DNA of 38,490 nucleotides from an uncultured Saprospiraceae bacterium (GCA_937967535.1 CALCMV010000175.1:1-38490); one strand, 5' to 3'; shown: positions 21,447-32,023, counted from the stretch's first letter. Translations and numbers: made by a program. Notes: generated by a model from the letters alone, not told the origin.

Positions 21447-22935
21447 TAATTTCCAGAAAAGCAGCTCCCAAATGCTCAATAATATCACTTGCAATCAGAC
21501 TCTCCTGACCGATTTTTTCTGCTGCCAAATCTCCTGCCAAACCGTGTAAATATACACCTGCAATAGCTGCTTCTTTCGCTGCATATCCTCGCGCCAATAA
21601 GCCCGTAATAATGCCCGTCAACACATCGCCACTACCCGCCGTAGCCATACCCGGATTGCCTGTTGAGTTGAAAAAACAAGCACCTTCGGGCGTACTCACG
21701 CAGGTATGTGCGCCTTTGAGTACGATATAAATTTCATGCTCTACCGACATGGCTGATTGTGTCGTATTTCGCTCAAAATCATGGAGATGCACTCCAAAAA
21801 GCCGTTCAAATTCCTTCGGGTGCGGTGTCAGGATACTGCCTTTGGGAATGTATTTTAGCAGCGATTTTCGCTCTCCAATCAGATTGAGCGCATCGGCATC
21901 AATGACCATAGGGCGTTTCCATTCTCGTATCAATTTTTCGAGCGCATCGGCAGTATATTCGTGGTCGCCCAAGCCACAACCGACTCCGATTGTATTATAT
22001 TTTTTTAGCTTGGGTACCTTCGAAAAATAAGCCTGCGAATCGCGGCTGTGCATAGCTTCGGGCAGGGTCGAGAGCAAGGCATTTTCGAGGGCTTCGGGGG
22101 CGTGTACAGTGAGCAAGCCCACACCACTACGCATACAACCCTGTGCAGCAAGCAGTGCCGCACCCAACATCCCGCGAGAACCCACCACGAGCAATGCGTG
22201 ACCAAATTTTCCCTTATGGTCGTATTTATTTCTTTTTTTGATAATGTTTTTGATAAAATCCGTATCAACGTAATGCGAATGACTCTTCGCCTCTGCTATT
22301 TTCTGCGGGTGCAAACCAATCGGTACTGCTGTCCACTGACCTACGCGCACATTATTTTCGGGAAAAATAAATGCCAATTTCGGTGCTTCAAAACAACAAG
22401 TCCGGTCTGCCTGAATACTCGTTCCCGTAGTATGTTTATCCGCAAAAAGCCCGGAGGGAATGTCAATACTCACCCGCGTAATTTTTTGATTATTAAGATA
22501 TTGAATAAAATAAGCAATGAAATTTTCAACCGGACGTGTCAGTCCCGAACCCAAAATCGCATCTATCAAAACCGTATTTTCGGCAAAAACAGGAAGTGCC
22601 ATATCCTCACTAATAAAATGAATCGGTACATTACTCCTTCTTTTCAAGCGTTTCAAATTGGTATCAAAATCCGCGCTTGTTTTTGAAAATAAAAAAAGCG
22701 ACACCTCTACCTGATAATACAACTCATCCAACAAGCGGGCAACTGCCAAGCCATCGCCGCCATTATTGCCCGGTCCGCATACGATATGTACGGGGCGCGA
22801 ATTGCCATAATTCGCGCTAAACCATTCGGCAAACGCCGCAGAAGCACGTTCCATCAAATCAATAGAAGCAATCCGTTCATGCTCAATCGTGTAAGCATCC
22901 AGTTCGCGGATTTGTGTAGTGTTTAGTATTTTCAT
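21442..22935 (-). CDS. nnr: bifunctional NAD(P)H-hydrate epimerase / ADP-dependent dehydratase
   Basis: This 497-residue fusion repairs hydrated NADH and NADPH. The N-terminal YjeF_N epimerase domain (about 1-215) has the motif CGPGNNGGDGLAVARLL (53-69) and DAILGSGLTRP. The C-terminal ribokinase-like dehydratase domain starts near 225 and contains KGKFGHALLVVGSRGMLGAA, GVGLLTVHAPE, DADALNLI, LTPHPKEFERL and the ATP/ADP-binding NPGMATAGSGDVLTGIITGL. Length and order match the standard bacterial fusion. It lies 20 bases after the secreted beta-propeller gene on the same strand, so the two are probably co-transcribed. The stop codon sits at the edge of a TCTC word array. Confidence 0.95.
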   Translation of the reverse strand: MKILNTTQIRELDAYTIEHERIASIDLMERASAAFAEWFSANYGNSRPVHIVCGPGNNGGDGLAVARLLDELYYQVEVSLFLFSKTSADFDTNLKRLKRRSNVPIHFISEDMALPVFAENTVLIDAILGSGLTRPVENFIAYFIQYLNNQKITRVSIDIPSGLFADKHTTGTSIQADRTCCFEAPKLAFIFPENNVRVGQWTAVPIGLHPQKIAEAKSHSHYVDTDFIKNIIKKRNKYDHKGKFGHALLVVGSRGMLGAALLAAQGCMRSGVGLLTVHAPEALENALLSTLPEAMHSRDSQAYFSKVPKLKKYNTIGVGCGLGDHEYTADALEKLIREWKRPMVIDADALNLIGERKSLLKYIPKGSILTPHPKEFERLFGVHLHDFERNTTQSAMSVEHEIYIVLKGAHTCVSTPEGACFFNSTGNPGMATAGSGDVLTGIITGLLARGYAAKEAAIAGVYLHGLAGDLAAEKIGQESLIASDIIEHLGAAFLEIR

Positions 22936-22955
22936 ATAATATAAATCAGAATATT

Positions 22956-23828
22956 TTACTTTATATCTACCAATGCAATTCTATTATTGGAAATAGCAAT
23001 ACGTTTGATATTCGTAATACCATAATCGCTAAAATCTGCCACTTCGCGCCAGTCGGTGTCCAGACTTATTTTGAAACGATACAATTTACTACCTTTTGCC
23101 ATATATACTGTACCGTCTTTTCCCCATGCAAAATCTTCAGATTCGGGTAGTGCTTTTACAATAGGACGAATGGAAAAATTGCGCGGATTGACGGATTTGA
23201 TGTACCAGCCTTCGAGTTCGCTTTTATGCACAAAAGTCAAATTGCCATCAGGATTCATTCGCAGACAACGCCCAATATCTGAACGCACCCGCCGCACATC
23301 GCCATTTTCCGTATCAACGATAAATAAAGTATGTGGTTCTCCTACAATAAATAGTGCAATCATCCTCTCATTTATCCATTCATGGTAGCCGATTTCGGCG
23401 ATACTATCCAGCATCAATTCTGCCTCGCCGCCCATCATCGGAATACGCCAAAGTTGTTGATTATCATTGCCATCGGCAGATACACGCACTACAGATATGT
23501 GCTGCCCGTCGGGCATTGGAGTGGGAGAATATTCGCTTTCGGGCGTATCGGTGATTTGGGTCTGCATACGACGGTCTAGATTGAAGCGGTAAATATCGGT
23601 CTGTTTGCCATCACGTTGAGAGCTAATATACAACTGACCGCGCACAAATTTTGGCTGATTATTGTATCCTTTTAAATTATTTCCATTAATAAATTTGGGC
23701 TTTGTAAAGCGATAAATATCACGAATTGCAGAACTTTCCATATCAAATACATAAATATTTGTCTCCGGTAATTGAGCAAAAATTGACATAGAAATAGAAG
23801 CAAAAATTAAAATCAGTATGTATTTCAT
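22956..23828 (-). CDS. secreted WD40-like (PD40/TolB-type) beta-propeller protein
   Basis: This 290-residue protein has a signal peptide (1-18, ending IFAQ). Repeats typical of PD40 propeller blades follow: FVRGQLYISSQRDGKQTDIY, TDTPESEYSPTPMPDGQHIS, and LWRIPMMGGEAELML. Each blade pairs a 'SPxxxPDG' or similar turn with an 'xxxLWxxxMxGGE' strand. These domains resemble the TolB C-terminal propeller and mediate protein contacts in the periplasm. No enzyme domain is attached. It lies immediately upstream of nnr (20 bases). On the minus strand a TATATTTG -7-like box at 23865-23872 lacks a -33 partner. The function is unknown. Confidence 0.85.
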   Translation of the reverse strand: MKYILILIFASISMSIFAQLPETNIYVFDMESSAIRDIYRFTKPKFINGNNLKGYNNQPKFVRGQLYISSQRDGKQTDIYRFNLDRRMQTQITDTPESEYSPTPMPDGQHISVVRVSADGNDNQQLWRIPMMGGEAELMLDSIAEIGYHEWINERMIALFIVGEPHTLFIVDTENGDVRRVRSDIGRCLRMNPDGNLTFVHKSELEGWYIKSVNPRNFSIRPIVKALPESEDFAWGKDGTVYMAKGSKLYRFKISLDTDWREVADFSDYGITNIKRIAISNNRIALVDIK

Positions 23829-24760
23829 TTTATTTGTATTCGTTTAGAACATTGGATAATGCTTCAAATATAGTAAATTTTATGCGTTTGATTATGTTAA
23901 AAAGACTTACTCAATTAGCGGAAACGAAAAGTTTTTTTGATAATATGTAATATGTTGATTTTTAGACTTTCCGAAAAATTTACTAGCTTGAGTTTTTGTA
24001 AATAGCAGAGGAGTATATTTGTGCTTTAATTTAAATTATTTTATTTATTTTTCATAATAAATTAATAATCAATAAAATAACTCGATGCTATCCTCTGTCA
24101 TTCTACTATTTGCAAAATGTTAGCCGACTCAGGTTTATTATTCAATTTCAAAAAACACATTATAAAAAAGACTTTTCGTTTAGCCTGTTTACTCAAGCAA
24201 TGGTCAGTGACAAAGCTTAGTATGTATTCATGTTACAATTAAATTAAAATTGTATCACATGTGTTTTTTGCATAAAATTAATTCGTGTAAAATTAATTAA
24301 ATTTAATATATTTTTATGCGTTTCTTTTTGACCAATAAAATATTGGACAAAATAGCTGCAATATTTTTATTTTAGAAAACTTTAACATTTATACCCTTGC
24401 AATACACGAAAAAGGAATGTATTTTTATAAAAAAAATAGATGTGACTTTTTATACAAGCCCTGTCTAAACCATAAAAACGGAAACATCGGAGAACCTCTT
24501 TTAAATACAATACACTAAAAGGCTGTAATTACATTTACTACTACTACTGCTTAATGACTAGTATTTCCATAATACTTAATGGTATTGCTATGTCAAAACG
24601 CTAAATTTCTAATTCAGAATTCCGACCGAAGTGCATCATAAACCTGCATTTCGAGGTGGGAATGAGGATTTTTATTGGAATTTAAACACTCAAATTTACA
24701 CGTTCTCCACCGTTATCCACTTGTTAATTTTTTATTTGCAAAACAAAACAAGTTATCAAA
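23829..24760. other. 932-base AT-rich gene-free region
   Basis: I find no gene, tRNA or repeat array here. The only structure noted is the small palindrome CCAATA AAA TATTGG (24332-24346). It separates divergent genes (the propeller gene leftward, a T9SS cargo gene rightward), so it should hold two promoters, but no exact TTG/TAnnTTTG pair was found for either. Confidence 0.4.
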
Positions 24761-27004
24761 ATGAAAATTTTCCACATGACTCCACGCAAGGCAAGTAACA
24801 CTGCATTTACTGTTTTGTGTACGCTAATTATCGCATTATTGACGGTTGTAAACACCTCTTTAAGAGCGCAATGCGAACAAACCGACCAACTCAATTTTAC
24901 GAGTTTGGATGGTAGTACAAGCCCTGTTATTGATATCAATACTGCCGAGTTGACACTCGGAGGCGGGCGGGTATTGGCTTCGCGTTATTTTTCGGGTAAT
25001 GCTACTGAGGATGAGTACTTTATCCATGATTTTCACCTCAATGGTTCTGTAGGACCGCATATCGGACTGCTCAATTCAGCAGGTGCAGACGACCATGTAA
25101 ATTTTACGCTCTATTTTTCCAATGACCTCCAAGAGTTCAGTTTCAGATTGTTGGATATAGACCGCCACGACGCAATTATCGTCAATGCAATACATAATGG
25201 TGAGGTAATTCCGATTAGCCCTGAAAATTACACCATTCCCGGCATGAACTCTTGTGCAGAACACATGGGTAACAACACGTTTAAATCTATTTGTTTTGGG
25301 ACAAATCTCGATAATAGCATAGAAGGTGCAGTGGATTTTAGATTCACCGGACCGGTTGATGCTTTAGAACTTGTCTTTTATCACGATAACGAGGCAGCAG
25401 GCTTTATTGCCGGCGGTTCGTTTACGATAACTGATATGGAGGCTTGTCTTCAAACTGACCTTGGCGATGGTATCATTGCGGATGTGGACGGAGACGGGAT
25501 AGTCGGCGTGATTGATTTGGACGAAGACAATGACGGTATTCCTGACAATGTTGAAAAGGATTGTGCCAACAACATGGTTTCTATTGATTTTGAGCAAGAT
25601 AATCTAAGTACCGACCCGGCTGCATCTATCAATAATGGTGAAGTGCCATATATGTTAGGTGATGCCATATTGACCCTGGACGAGCCCTTGTATGTAGGCG
25701 GTGCTATGCAGGATGAGTACGAAATCAGCAATTCGCAACTTAGCTCTACTTTTGCGGTGCGTACAGGTTTGGACCAAACCGTAGCCGGACCGGGACAGCA
25801 CTTAAATTCGACTTATCGCCTTTCTGAGCCTGTCGAAGATTTGTGCTTTTTGCTCAATGATTTGGATAGAAATGACGAGGTGATTGTCAATGGGAAATTG
25901 GCAGGGAGAACCATTAATCTCTCTGAAGTTGATTTTGCATTGACCAATACCACACCTGACCCTGCCTGCCCTGTTTGGCAAGGTGCTAATACATGGCGCT
26001 CACAATGCACGCCACCCGTAGCCAATCTTAGCGACTCTGACAGAGGCGGTATCAGAATTTGTTTTCCGGAACCCGTAAATGAAATCGAAATTATCTTTTA
26101 CGATTTTGCTGTGGGAAGTGGTGTAATCAGCGAAGGGGGGTCTTTCTCTGTTTCTAATTTTGAAACCTGTTTGCCTGTTGATACAGATGGTGATGGTATT
26201 CCTGATTTTCTGGACCCTGACTCGGATAATGACGGTTGCATGGATGCTGCCGAAGCTTGCCACAATCTGGATCCTGATGACGATGGCATAGTGATGGGTC
26301 CTTTTGGCGAAAACGGCTTGGCAGATGGCGTAGAAACCAGCCCCGATTCCGGCGTTTTGACTTGTACTTTGCTTGACACAGATGACGATGGTATTCCTGA
26401 TTTTATAGATGAAAGTGAGGTGTGTGGTGAGACAGGACTTCCCGTTGAGTTGAAAGAGTTTACGGGATTTGACAATCACTGTACCATCAAATTGAAATGG
26501 GAGACAGCCACCGAGACCAATTTTAGTCATTTTGACATCGAAGGAAGCTACGATGGTATCAATTTCCAAGCTATCTCAAAAATAGAGGCTAGGGGTAATA
26601 CGGCTATCGGCGCAAGTTACGATTATACAGATAAAAATATCAAACCGGTGAATTATTACCGCCTCAAAATTGTGGATTTGGATGGTACATACGATTATTC
26701 GAGTATTATTGTAATAAAATCCACTTGTTTTGAGGGAAGTGTGACGATTACGGATGTGTATCCGAATCCTGTTGTAGACCAATTGTTTATTCAAATGATG
26801 ATTCCAAGTACAGAACGCGAAGTACAAGCCTATATCATTGATAAAATGGGTAGAACAATCAGCGAACAAACCATTTCTATCACCGAAGGTGCAAATCTTC
26901 TGACGATTGAAACGACTGATTTGCAGACAAGTACAACGTATTTCCTAAGAGTTCAAGGTGAAAATTGGATAACAGAAGTACAAAAATTTATTAAAGCGGA
27001 ATAA
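24761..27004 (+). CDS. T9SS-secreted protein with duplicated domain and Ca-binding repeats
   Basis: A 747-residue surface or secreted protein. A signal peptide ends near LRAQ (36). Two homologous beta-rich domains follow (about 40-228 and 272-468). They share EYFIHDF/EYEISNS, VNFTLYFS/LNSTYRLS, FRLLDIDRHDAIIVN/CFLLNDLDRNDEVIVN and GGSFTITDMEACL/GGSFSVSNFETCL. Each is followed by thrombospondin type-3-like aspartate repeats (DVDGDGI...DEDNDGIPD at about 241-262; DTDGDGIPDFLDPDSDNDG at 474-492; DPDDDGI; DTDDDGIPD), which bind calcium. A second small domain (about 560-655, VELKEFTGF...YYRLKIVDLDG) precedes the Por sorting domain, starting VYPNPVVDQLFI (666-677). The C-terminal domain directs export by the type IX system. 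The ligand of the duplicated domain is unknown. A strong terminator follows. Confidence 0.92.
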   Translation: MKIFHMTPRKASNTAFTVLCTLIIALLTVVNTSLRAQCEQTDQLNFTSLDGSTSPVIDINTAELTLGGGRVLASRYFSGNATEDEYFIHDFHLNGSVGPHIGLLNSAGADDHVNFTLYFSNDLQEFSFRLLDIDRHDAIIVNAIHNGEVIPISPENYTIPGMNSCAEHMGNNTFKSICFGTNLDNSIEGAVDFRFTGPVDALELVFYHDNEAAGFIAGGSFTITDMEACLQTDLGDGIIADVDGDGIVGVIDLDEDNDGIPDNVEKDCANNMVSIDFEQDNLSTDPAASINNGEVPYMLGDAILTLDEPLYVGGAMQDEYEISNSQLSSTFAVRTGLDQTVAGPGQHLNSTYRLSEPVEDLCFLLNDLDRNDEVIVNGKLAGRTINLSEVDFALTNTTPDPACPVWQGANTWRSQCTPPVANLSDSDRGGIRICFPEPVNEIEIIFYDFAVGSGVISEGGSFSVSNFETCLPVDTDGDGIPDFLDPDSDNDGCMDAAEACHNLDPDDDGIVMGPFGENGLADGVETSPDSGVLTCTLLDTDDDGIPDFIDESEVCGETGLPVELKEFTGFDNHCTIKLKWETATETNFSHFDIEGSYDGINFQAISKIEARGNTAIGASYDYTDKNIKPVNYYRLKIVDLDGTYDYSSIIVIKSTCFEGSVTITDVYPNPVVDQLFIQMMIPSTEREVQAYIIDKMGRTISEQTISITEGANLLTIETTDLQTSTTYFLRVQGENWITEVQKFIKAE

Positions 27005-27069
27005 CTTGCAGTGTTATACTCTCAAAGCACTCATTTGTTTGCAATATTCCTATTAAAGAAGGAATAAAT

Positions 27070-27103
27070 AAGCCTTCCCGATTTTTTTGGGAAGGCTTTT
27101 TTT
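27070..27103 (+). terminator. intrinsic terminator of the T9SS cargo gene
   Basis: AAGCCTTCCC (27070-27079) pairs perfectly with GGGAAGGCTT (27089-27098) around a nine-base loop and continues into seven T. It lies 66 bases after the stop codon at 27004. Confidence 0.9.
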
Positions 27104-27112
27104 AATGTCAAT

Positions 27113-27256
27113 ATCAATTTCAATGAGAATGAAAATATCAATGTCAATGAAAATGAGAATGTCAATGTACGCTTATTCAGTGCTAAATATTTAATCTTAA
27201 TCTTAAACTTAAACTTTCCCGACAACTGTACGGGATAAACTTAAACTTAATCTTAG
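27113..27256. repeat. AATGTCAATATC and CTTAAA word arrays after the T9SS gene
   Basis: From 27103 to about 27172 the sequence iterates AATGTCAAT, AATATCAAT, AATGAGAATGAAAAT. From 27191 to 27256 it iterates CTTAAT/CTTAAA on both sides of TCCCGACAACTGTACGGGA (27217-27235), a degenerate member of the CCGATAnnTATCGG palindrome family. The TTAAAC word is the same as the perfect array at 11615-11662. Confidence 0.6.
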
Positions 27257-27690
27257 GAAATAGCTCATTTTCCAAATAACTCACGTCACAAATATGCGAA
27301 AAAACACACTTTTTGGGGGCAATAATTTTTTTCTGATATTAAAATTAATTTTAATAAAATCCTTTTTTTAATGCTTATTTAAATTAAAATTATTTTTAAC
27401 GTGATTGTGTGATATTATTATTAAGTGATACGTGTAAATTGGTTTTTAGTTTTTTATAAAAAAATAAATAAATCATAAGTTTATTATTATATATAAATAA
27501 AAATAGGTCTAAAAAAACCTTCAAATCGGTGATTCAGATGTTTTTAAAAGGATTTTTGAGATTTAAGACATCTAAAATAAATTTAATATATTCAGTCACA
27601 CTTGGCGAATAAATTGAATGTGTAAAGTCTGCTTACCGTTTACATTGCGGTAAATAAATAGTTAATTCTAACAGCCTTTTACCTTTTTAT
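27257..27690. other. AT-rich gene-free region upstream of the second T9SS gene
   Basis: No gene is seen. A TACCTTTT box ends eight bases before the ATG at 27691 and resembles the -7 element with one change. Apart from the small inverted pair ACCGTTTACA / TTGCGGTAA near 27637-27654, I see no other structure. Confidence 0.35.
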
Positions 27691-30600
27691 ATGTCAGATT
27701 TTAAACTAAAAATCACCATTTTATCCATTATCCTTAGCTTGAGTACGGTTTTGGCGACTCCTGCCAATTTTGTAGGGATTTCGAGTACAATCACACCGAT
27801 TTCACCTACCAATCAATCTTTGAATGTTGATATTCCGGTAGAATTGCAGTGGAGCGGAACGAATGGTAATGTTGATATTGAGATTGTTAATTGCACCGTA
27901 GATGCCAACGCCGAATTTGGGTCAATCAATCTTGACGAATACGAACTAATTAGCGGACCGACAGTACTTTCTGCTATTCCTGATGACCTTTCAGGTGTCA
28001 CGTACAATCCATTAACCAATACTTTATTTATGGTAGAGAATGGAAATACGACGATATACGAAACGGATCTTTCGGGAAGCATTTTGAGAACTATCTACTT
28101 GTCGGGTTTTAATGATACAGAGGGTATCGTACATATTTCGGGTACGCGATATGCGGTGTCGGAAGAGCGTCGGGGCAGAATTACCTTTTTTGATATTACT
28201 CCCAATACTACTACGATATTGTATAGCAATGCAGATTACGTACAGTTGCCCGGTACATGGAATAATAATCAGGGTTTGGAAGGGGTTTCTTACGACCCCC
28301 TTGCCGATAGGCTACTTACGGTAAAGGAAAAAACACCAAAAGGTTTTTATTCATTCTTGGCTCCGACCTCCTTCCCTACGGTACTTTCCTCGATAGATGC
28401 GCCCTGCAATATGATACTCAATCCCTTTGGTTTTGGTGATATAGCGGGTTTGGACTATTTGGGAAGAACGAGTGGTCTTGATGAGTTGGACGTAAGTGAC
28501 CACACGCTTTTGTTGAGCCACGAAAGTCTGGCATTGGTAGAGGCAGATGAAAATTGTAATGAGGTTAGCCGCATTTCTTTCAATTCGAATGGTGCAAATG
28601 GTACATTGAACAATGCCATTCCACAACCGGAAGGTGTTACGATAGACAATAATGGAATCTTGTATATTGTCAGTGAACCGAATCAGCTTTTTATTTTTCA
28701 AAATCCAAATTTGAATCTTAACCCGATTGATATTCAATCAACTGTGCATACGGCTTCTACAACGGGCAATTCATATACCATTCCCGCCGGAGTACTTCAG
28801 GAAGATACAGAATATTGCTGGAGGGTCAATGATGGTAGTGGCTGGACGGATTACTGGTCATTCACTACGGCTTCTTCATTTCCCAATGTATGCCCCGAAA
28901 TAGAAATTACCAACCCTACTCCGGGTACGACTTATAATGCGCCCGGTACGATTCAGATTGAGGCGAATGCCACCGATTTTGATGGCAATATCACTGATGT
29001 TGAATTTTATATTGATGGTATCTTATTGGGGACAGGGCAGGCACAAAATGGTACGACCTATCAAATTAATTATACTTTAAATAACGGAGCGCATACGATA
29101 ACGGCAGTGGCTACGGATAATAATGGTTGCCAAAGCACCTCCAATCCGGTAAATATCATAGCGAATATTCCCAACAATTGTCCTACGGTACAGATTACTT
29201 CGCCTTCGGATGGCTTGATAATTGGTTCGGCTGCGGCATTGACTATCAATGCAAGTGCCTCTGATTCTGACGGAACGGTAACACAGGTAGAGTTTTTTGT
29301 AAACGGACAATCTATCGGCATAGATGCAACACCCAATTTTAGCATACCTTATGATTTTAATCAGGATGGCTTGTACGAAGTAGTTGCAGTAGCTATGGAC
29401 GATGGTGGCTGCTTGAACAGTTCGCAGCCGATATACATACAGGTCGGACCCAACCTCCCTCCCTCTATCTCTATCACAGAACCGATTGATGGCGATTTAT
29501 TGACCTCATTCCAAACATTATTTATTCAAGCAAATGCCAGTGACCTCGATGGTATAATCACCAAAGTTGACTTTTTTGTAAATGGTGCTTTTGTAGGTGA
29601 AGATACCAACGCACCTTATCAGATGCCTTATGCTTTCAATCAATTGGGCGATTATGAGATTATAGCTATTACCACCGACAATGGAGGCGCTACAAGGGCT
29701 TCGGCTCCTGTAAACATTTCGGTAAGTATTGATAATTTTTTGCCTGAAGTACTCTTGACATCGCCCGAATACGGAGCGACTTTTACGCCCTTTGATGTTA
29801 TCGAATTGACTGCTGATGCAGAGGATGCAGATGGCAATGTACAACATGTCAAATTTTTTGTCGATGGGGTGAGCTATGAAGTTGACGATCAATTTCCCTA
29901 TCTCGTTTATTGGCAACCACCGATGGAGGGAACTTATCTTATACATGCAGTTGCCATCGACGACGATGGCGGTCAATCCATAGCAAGTGTTGCAATGATT
30001 ACAGTACAATTTGGGCAAGAATTTACCGCTAATTCAATGATAACTCATGGTGATGATGATGTCGAAGAAATTGATAATAACGGTGAAATGTATTTCAACA
30101 GTAGCGACCTCGAAATTGGCACAGACAATAATAGAGGCGAACAAACAATAGGTATGCGCTTCAACGGAATAAATATTCCGCAAGGTGCGATGATAATTGA
30201 TGCTTACATTCAATTTGCGGCAGATGAATCGGATAATGTGGCTACTACAGCCATCATCACAGGCGAAGCCGCCGACGATGCCGCTGCTTTTTCTAACACA
30301 AATTACAGCCTTAGCAATCGCCCCGAAACAAATAGCTCTGTGTTTTGGACTATTCCTTCATGGACAACCGGAAATAAAGGTGCGGCTCAACGCACGCCCA
30401 ATATACGCAGTATTATACAAGAAATTGTAGGCAGAAACGGATATAGTGCTTCGAGTGCTATGCTTATCAAAATAGACGGTACAGGGCAGCGTGTAGCCGA
30501 ATCCAACAATGGTAGTCCGGGTGATGCCCCCCAACTCATCGTTAGGTACACATTAGATAGCTGTCCGCAACAAGGACTCCCATGCGATGATGGCGACGGA

Positions 30601-31593
30601 ACAACAGCAGATGACACAACGGATGGAAATTGTGGTTGTGCCGGACAGCGTACGGCTATCAATTCTGCTCTTATCGAAGTTCCTATTATGACAGCTAATG
30701 ACGATGCCGAAGAAAGAGGAACAAACGGCAAAGTAGATTTGAACAGTTCTGATTTAGAACTGACCTATGACCGCAGAATGACCGGAAATCAGGTAATTGG
30801 TTTGCGTTTTGACAATATTTTCATAGCTCCGGGGACGCTTATTGATAGTGCTTTTGTACAATTTACAGTAGACGAAACACGCAATGACTCCGGTACATTG
30901 GAAATCTACGGCGAAGCGGATGGCAATTCGGCACCATTCAACAGTACGCCTTACGATATTTCTTCAAGGGCAAAAACAGCTGTATCAACCATATGGAATC
31001 CGCCGACATGGAATACTGTAGGGGAGTCTATGACTGCACAACGCACACCTGATATTGCAGGAATTGTGCAAGAAATTGTCAGTAACAACGCTTGGGATGG
31101 ATTAGGTAGTCCGATTACTATTCTCATAGAGGGAATGGGTAAACGGGTAGCTGAATCATATGAAGGTTCGATAGAGGCTTCTCCCAAATTAATCATTTAT
31201 TATCAACCGACAAATATTGTCAATTCAGGCGAAGAACCTAGCAGCATAGATGGTACATCAATGCCGACATTGAGTGCAGTTCATTCGACCAATGATGATG
31301 ATGATAATGTGGCAAATTTCCATATTATTCAAGAAGAAAATCACAGTATAGATGTCTTTCCAAATCCGGCAACAGACAGAATCAATATAAATATCGAATT
31401 TGAAGCGAATCAAGGCGAAAAAGGCACGGTCATATTAAGGACTATGCAAGGACAATTTATCCAACAAAAAACCTTCAATCCTGCATTTCAAGATAATGTA
31501 GAATTTGACATCAAATCACTCCCACAAGGTTTGTATATGATTCAAATAGAAGAAGGAAACCGCAAAATAATACGTGAATTTATTAAAAAATAG
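27691..31593 (+). CDS. large T9SS-secreted multidomain adhesin-like protein
   Basis: A 1300-residue protein with a signal peptide (1-22). An SdiA-regulated/phytase-like propeller (about 85-340; DLSGVTYNPLTNTLFMVENG, NDTEGIVHISGTRYAVSEE, GLEGVSYDPLADRLLTV, PQPEGVTIDNNGILYIVSEP) is followed by a fibronectin-like strand (about 345-395). Four bacterial Ig-like repeats come next (about 400-775). They share SDSDGTVTQVEFFVNG and YEVVAVAMDDGG-type cores. Two related 170-residue domains (about 782-953 and 996-1171) share DDxEE...LNSSDLE, IGMRFNGI/IGLRFDNI, IIDAYIQF/LIDSAFVQF, AQRTP, IVQEIV and RVAES. They are joined by a Cys-rich linker (CDDGDGTTADDTTDGNCGC). The Por sorting domain starts at DVFPNPATDRI (1221-1231). 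It is likely anchored or released at the surface by the type IX system. Ligands are unknown. Confidence 0.92.
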   Translation: MSDFKLKITILSIILSLSTVLATPANFVGISSTITPISPTNQSLNVDIPVELQWSGTNGNVDIEIVNCTVDANAEFGSINLDEYELISGPTVLSAIPDDLSGVTYNPLTNTLFMVENGNTTIYETDLSGSILRTIYLSGFNDTEGIVHISGTRYAVSEERRGRITFFDITPNTTTILYSNADYVQLPGTWNNNQGLEGVSYDPLADRLLTVKEKTPKGFYSFLAPTSFPTVLSSIDAPCNMILNPFGFGDIAGLDYLGRTSGLDELDVSDHTLLLSHESLALVEADENCNEVSRISFNSNGANGTLNNAIPQPEGVTIDNNGILYIVSEPNQLFIFQNPNLNLNPIDIQSTVHTASTTGNSYTIPAGVLQEDTEYCWRVNDGSGWTDYWSFTTASSFPNVCPEIEITNPTPGTTYNAPGTIQIEANATDFDGNITDVEFYIDGILLGTGQAQNGTTYQINYTLNNGAHTITAVATDNNGCQSTSNPVNIIANIPNNCPTVQITSPSDGLIIGSAAALTINASASDSDGTVTQVEFFVNGQSIGIDATPNFSIPYDFNQDGLYEVVAVAMDDGGCLNSSQPIYIQVGPNLPPSISITEPIDGDLLTSFQTLFIQANASDLDGIITKVDFFVNGAFVGEDTNAPYQMPYAFNQLGDYEIIAITTDNGGATRASAPVNISVSIDNFLPEVLLTSPEYGATFTPFDVIELTADAEDADGNVQHVKFFVDGVSYEVDDQFPYLVYWQPPMEGTYLIHAVAIDDDGGQSIASVAMITVQFGQEFTANSMITHGDDDVEEIDNNGEMYFNSSDLEIGTDNNRGEQTIGMRFNGINIPQGAMIIDAYIQFAADESDNVATTAIITGEAADDAAAFSNTNYSLSNRPETNSSVFWTIPSWTTGNKGAAQRTPNIRSIIQEIVGRNGYSASSAMLIKIDGTGQRVAESNNGSPGDAPQLIVRYTLDSCPQQGLPCDDGDGTTADDTTDGNCGCAGQRTAINSALIEVPIMTANDDAEERGTNGKVDLNSSDLELTYDRRMTGNQVIGLRFDNIFIAPGTLIDSAFVQFTVDETRNDSGTLEIYGEADGNSAPFNSTPYDISSRAKTAVSTIWNPPTWNTVGESMTAQRTPDIAGIVQEIVSNNAWDGLGSPITILIEGMGKRVAESYEGSIEASPKLIIYYQPTNIVNSGEEPSSIDGTSMPTLSAVHSTNDDDDNVANFHIIQEENHSIDVFPNPATDRININIEFEANQGEKGTVILRTMQGQFIQQKTFNPAFQDNVEFDIKSLPQGLYMIQIEEGNRKIIREFIKK

Positions 31594-32023
31594 AAGGTTT
31601 GCGCTCTTTGTTCTCATTAAAAATAATGAATAAAGAATGGCGAACTCAAAAAAGACTTGTATGCAGAATGTAGGATATATTGCAAATCACTCTAATGGAA
31701 GTCAAAAAGCCATGATATACAATACTAACGGATGGGATACTTATCGAAAATTTTGTTTTGTAGAGCATTTGGATACTTGCCAAAACATATCTGCTATGGC
31801 AATTATATACAAAGATAAACTGGATAGAACGAATGAATTTCGAAACTCGGATATCCGGTAGCTGAATTGAGATTAATACGCTCAAATTTGGTACTTAGTA
31901 ATTTTTTGAAACCAACATGTTGTCGATAAATTTGCAATGTTGGTTATGCCTCCGAAGGAGGCTTAAATTTAAATTTTCTCCGATAAGAAACTGTGAATTA
32001 ACCGACCTTGTTTTTATAAGCAT

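Noticed and set aside
31637..31861. 74-codon + strand frame after the large T9SS gene
   Set aside because: No family signature, no promoter seen, and an opposing frame of equal length exists; I leave it as non-coding.
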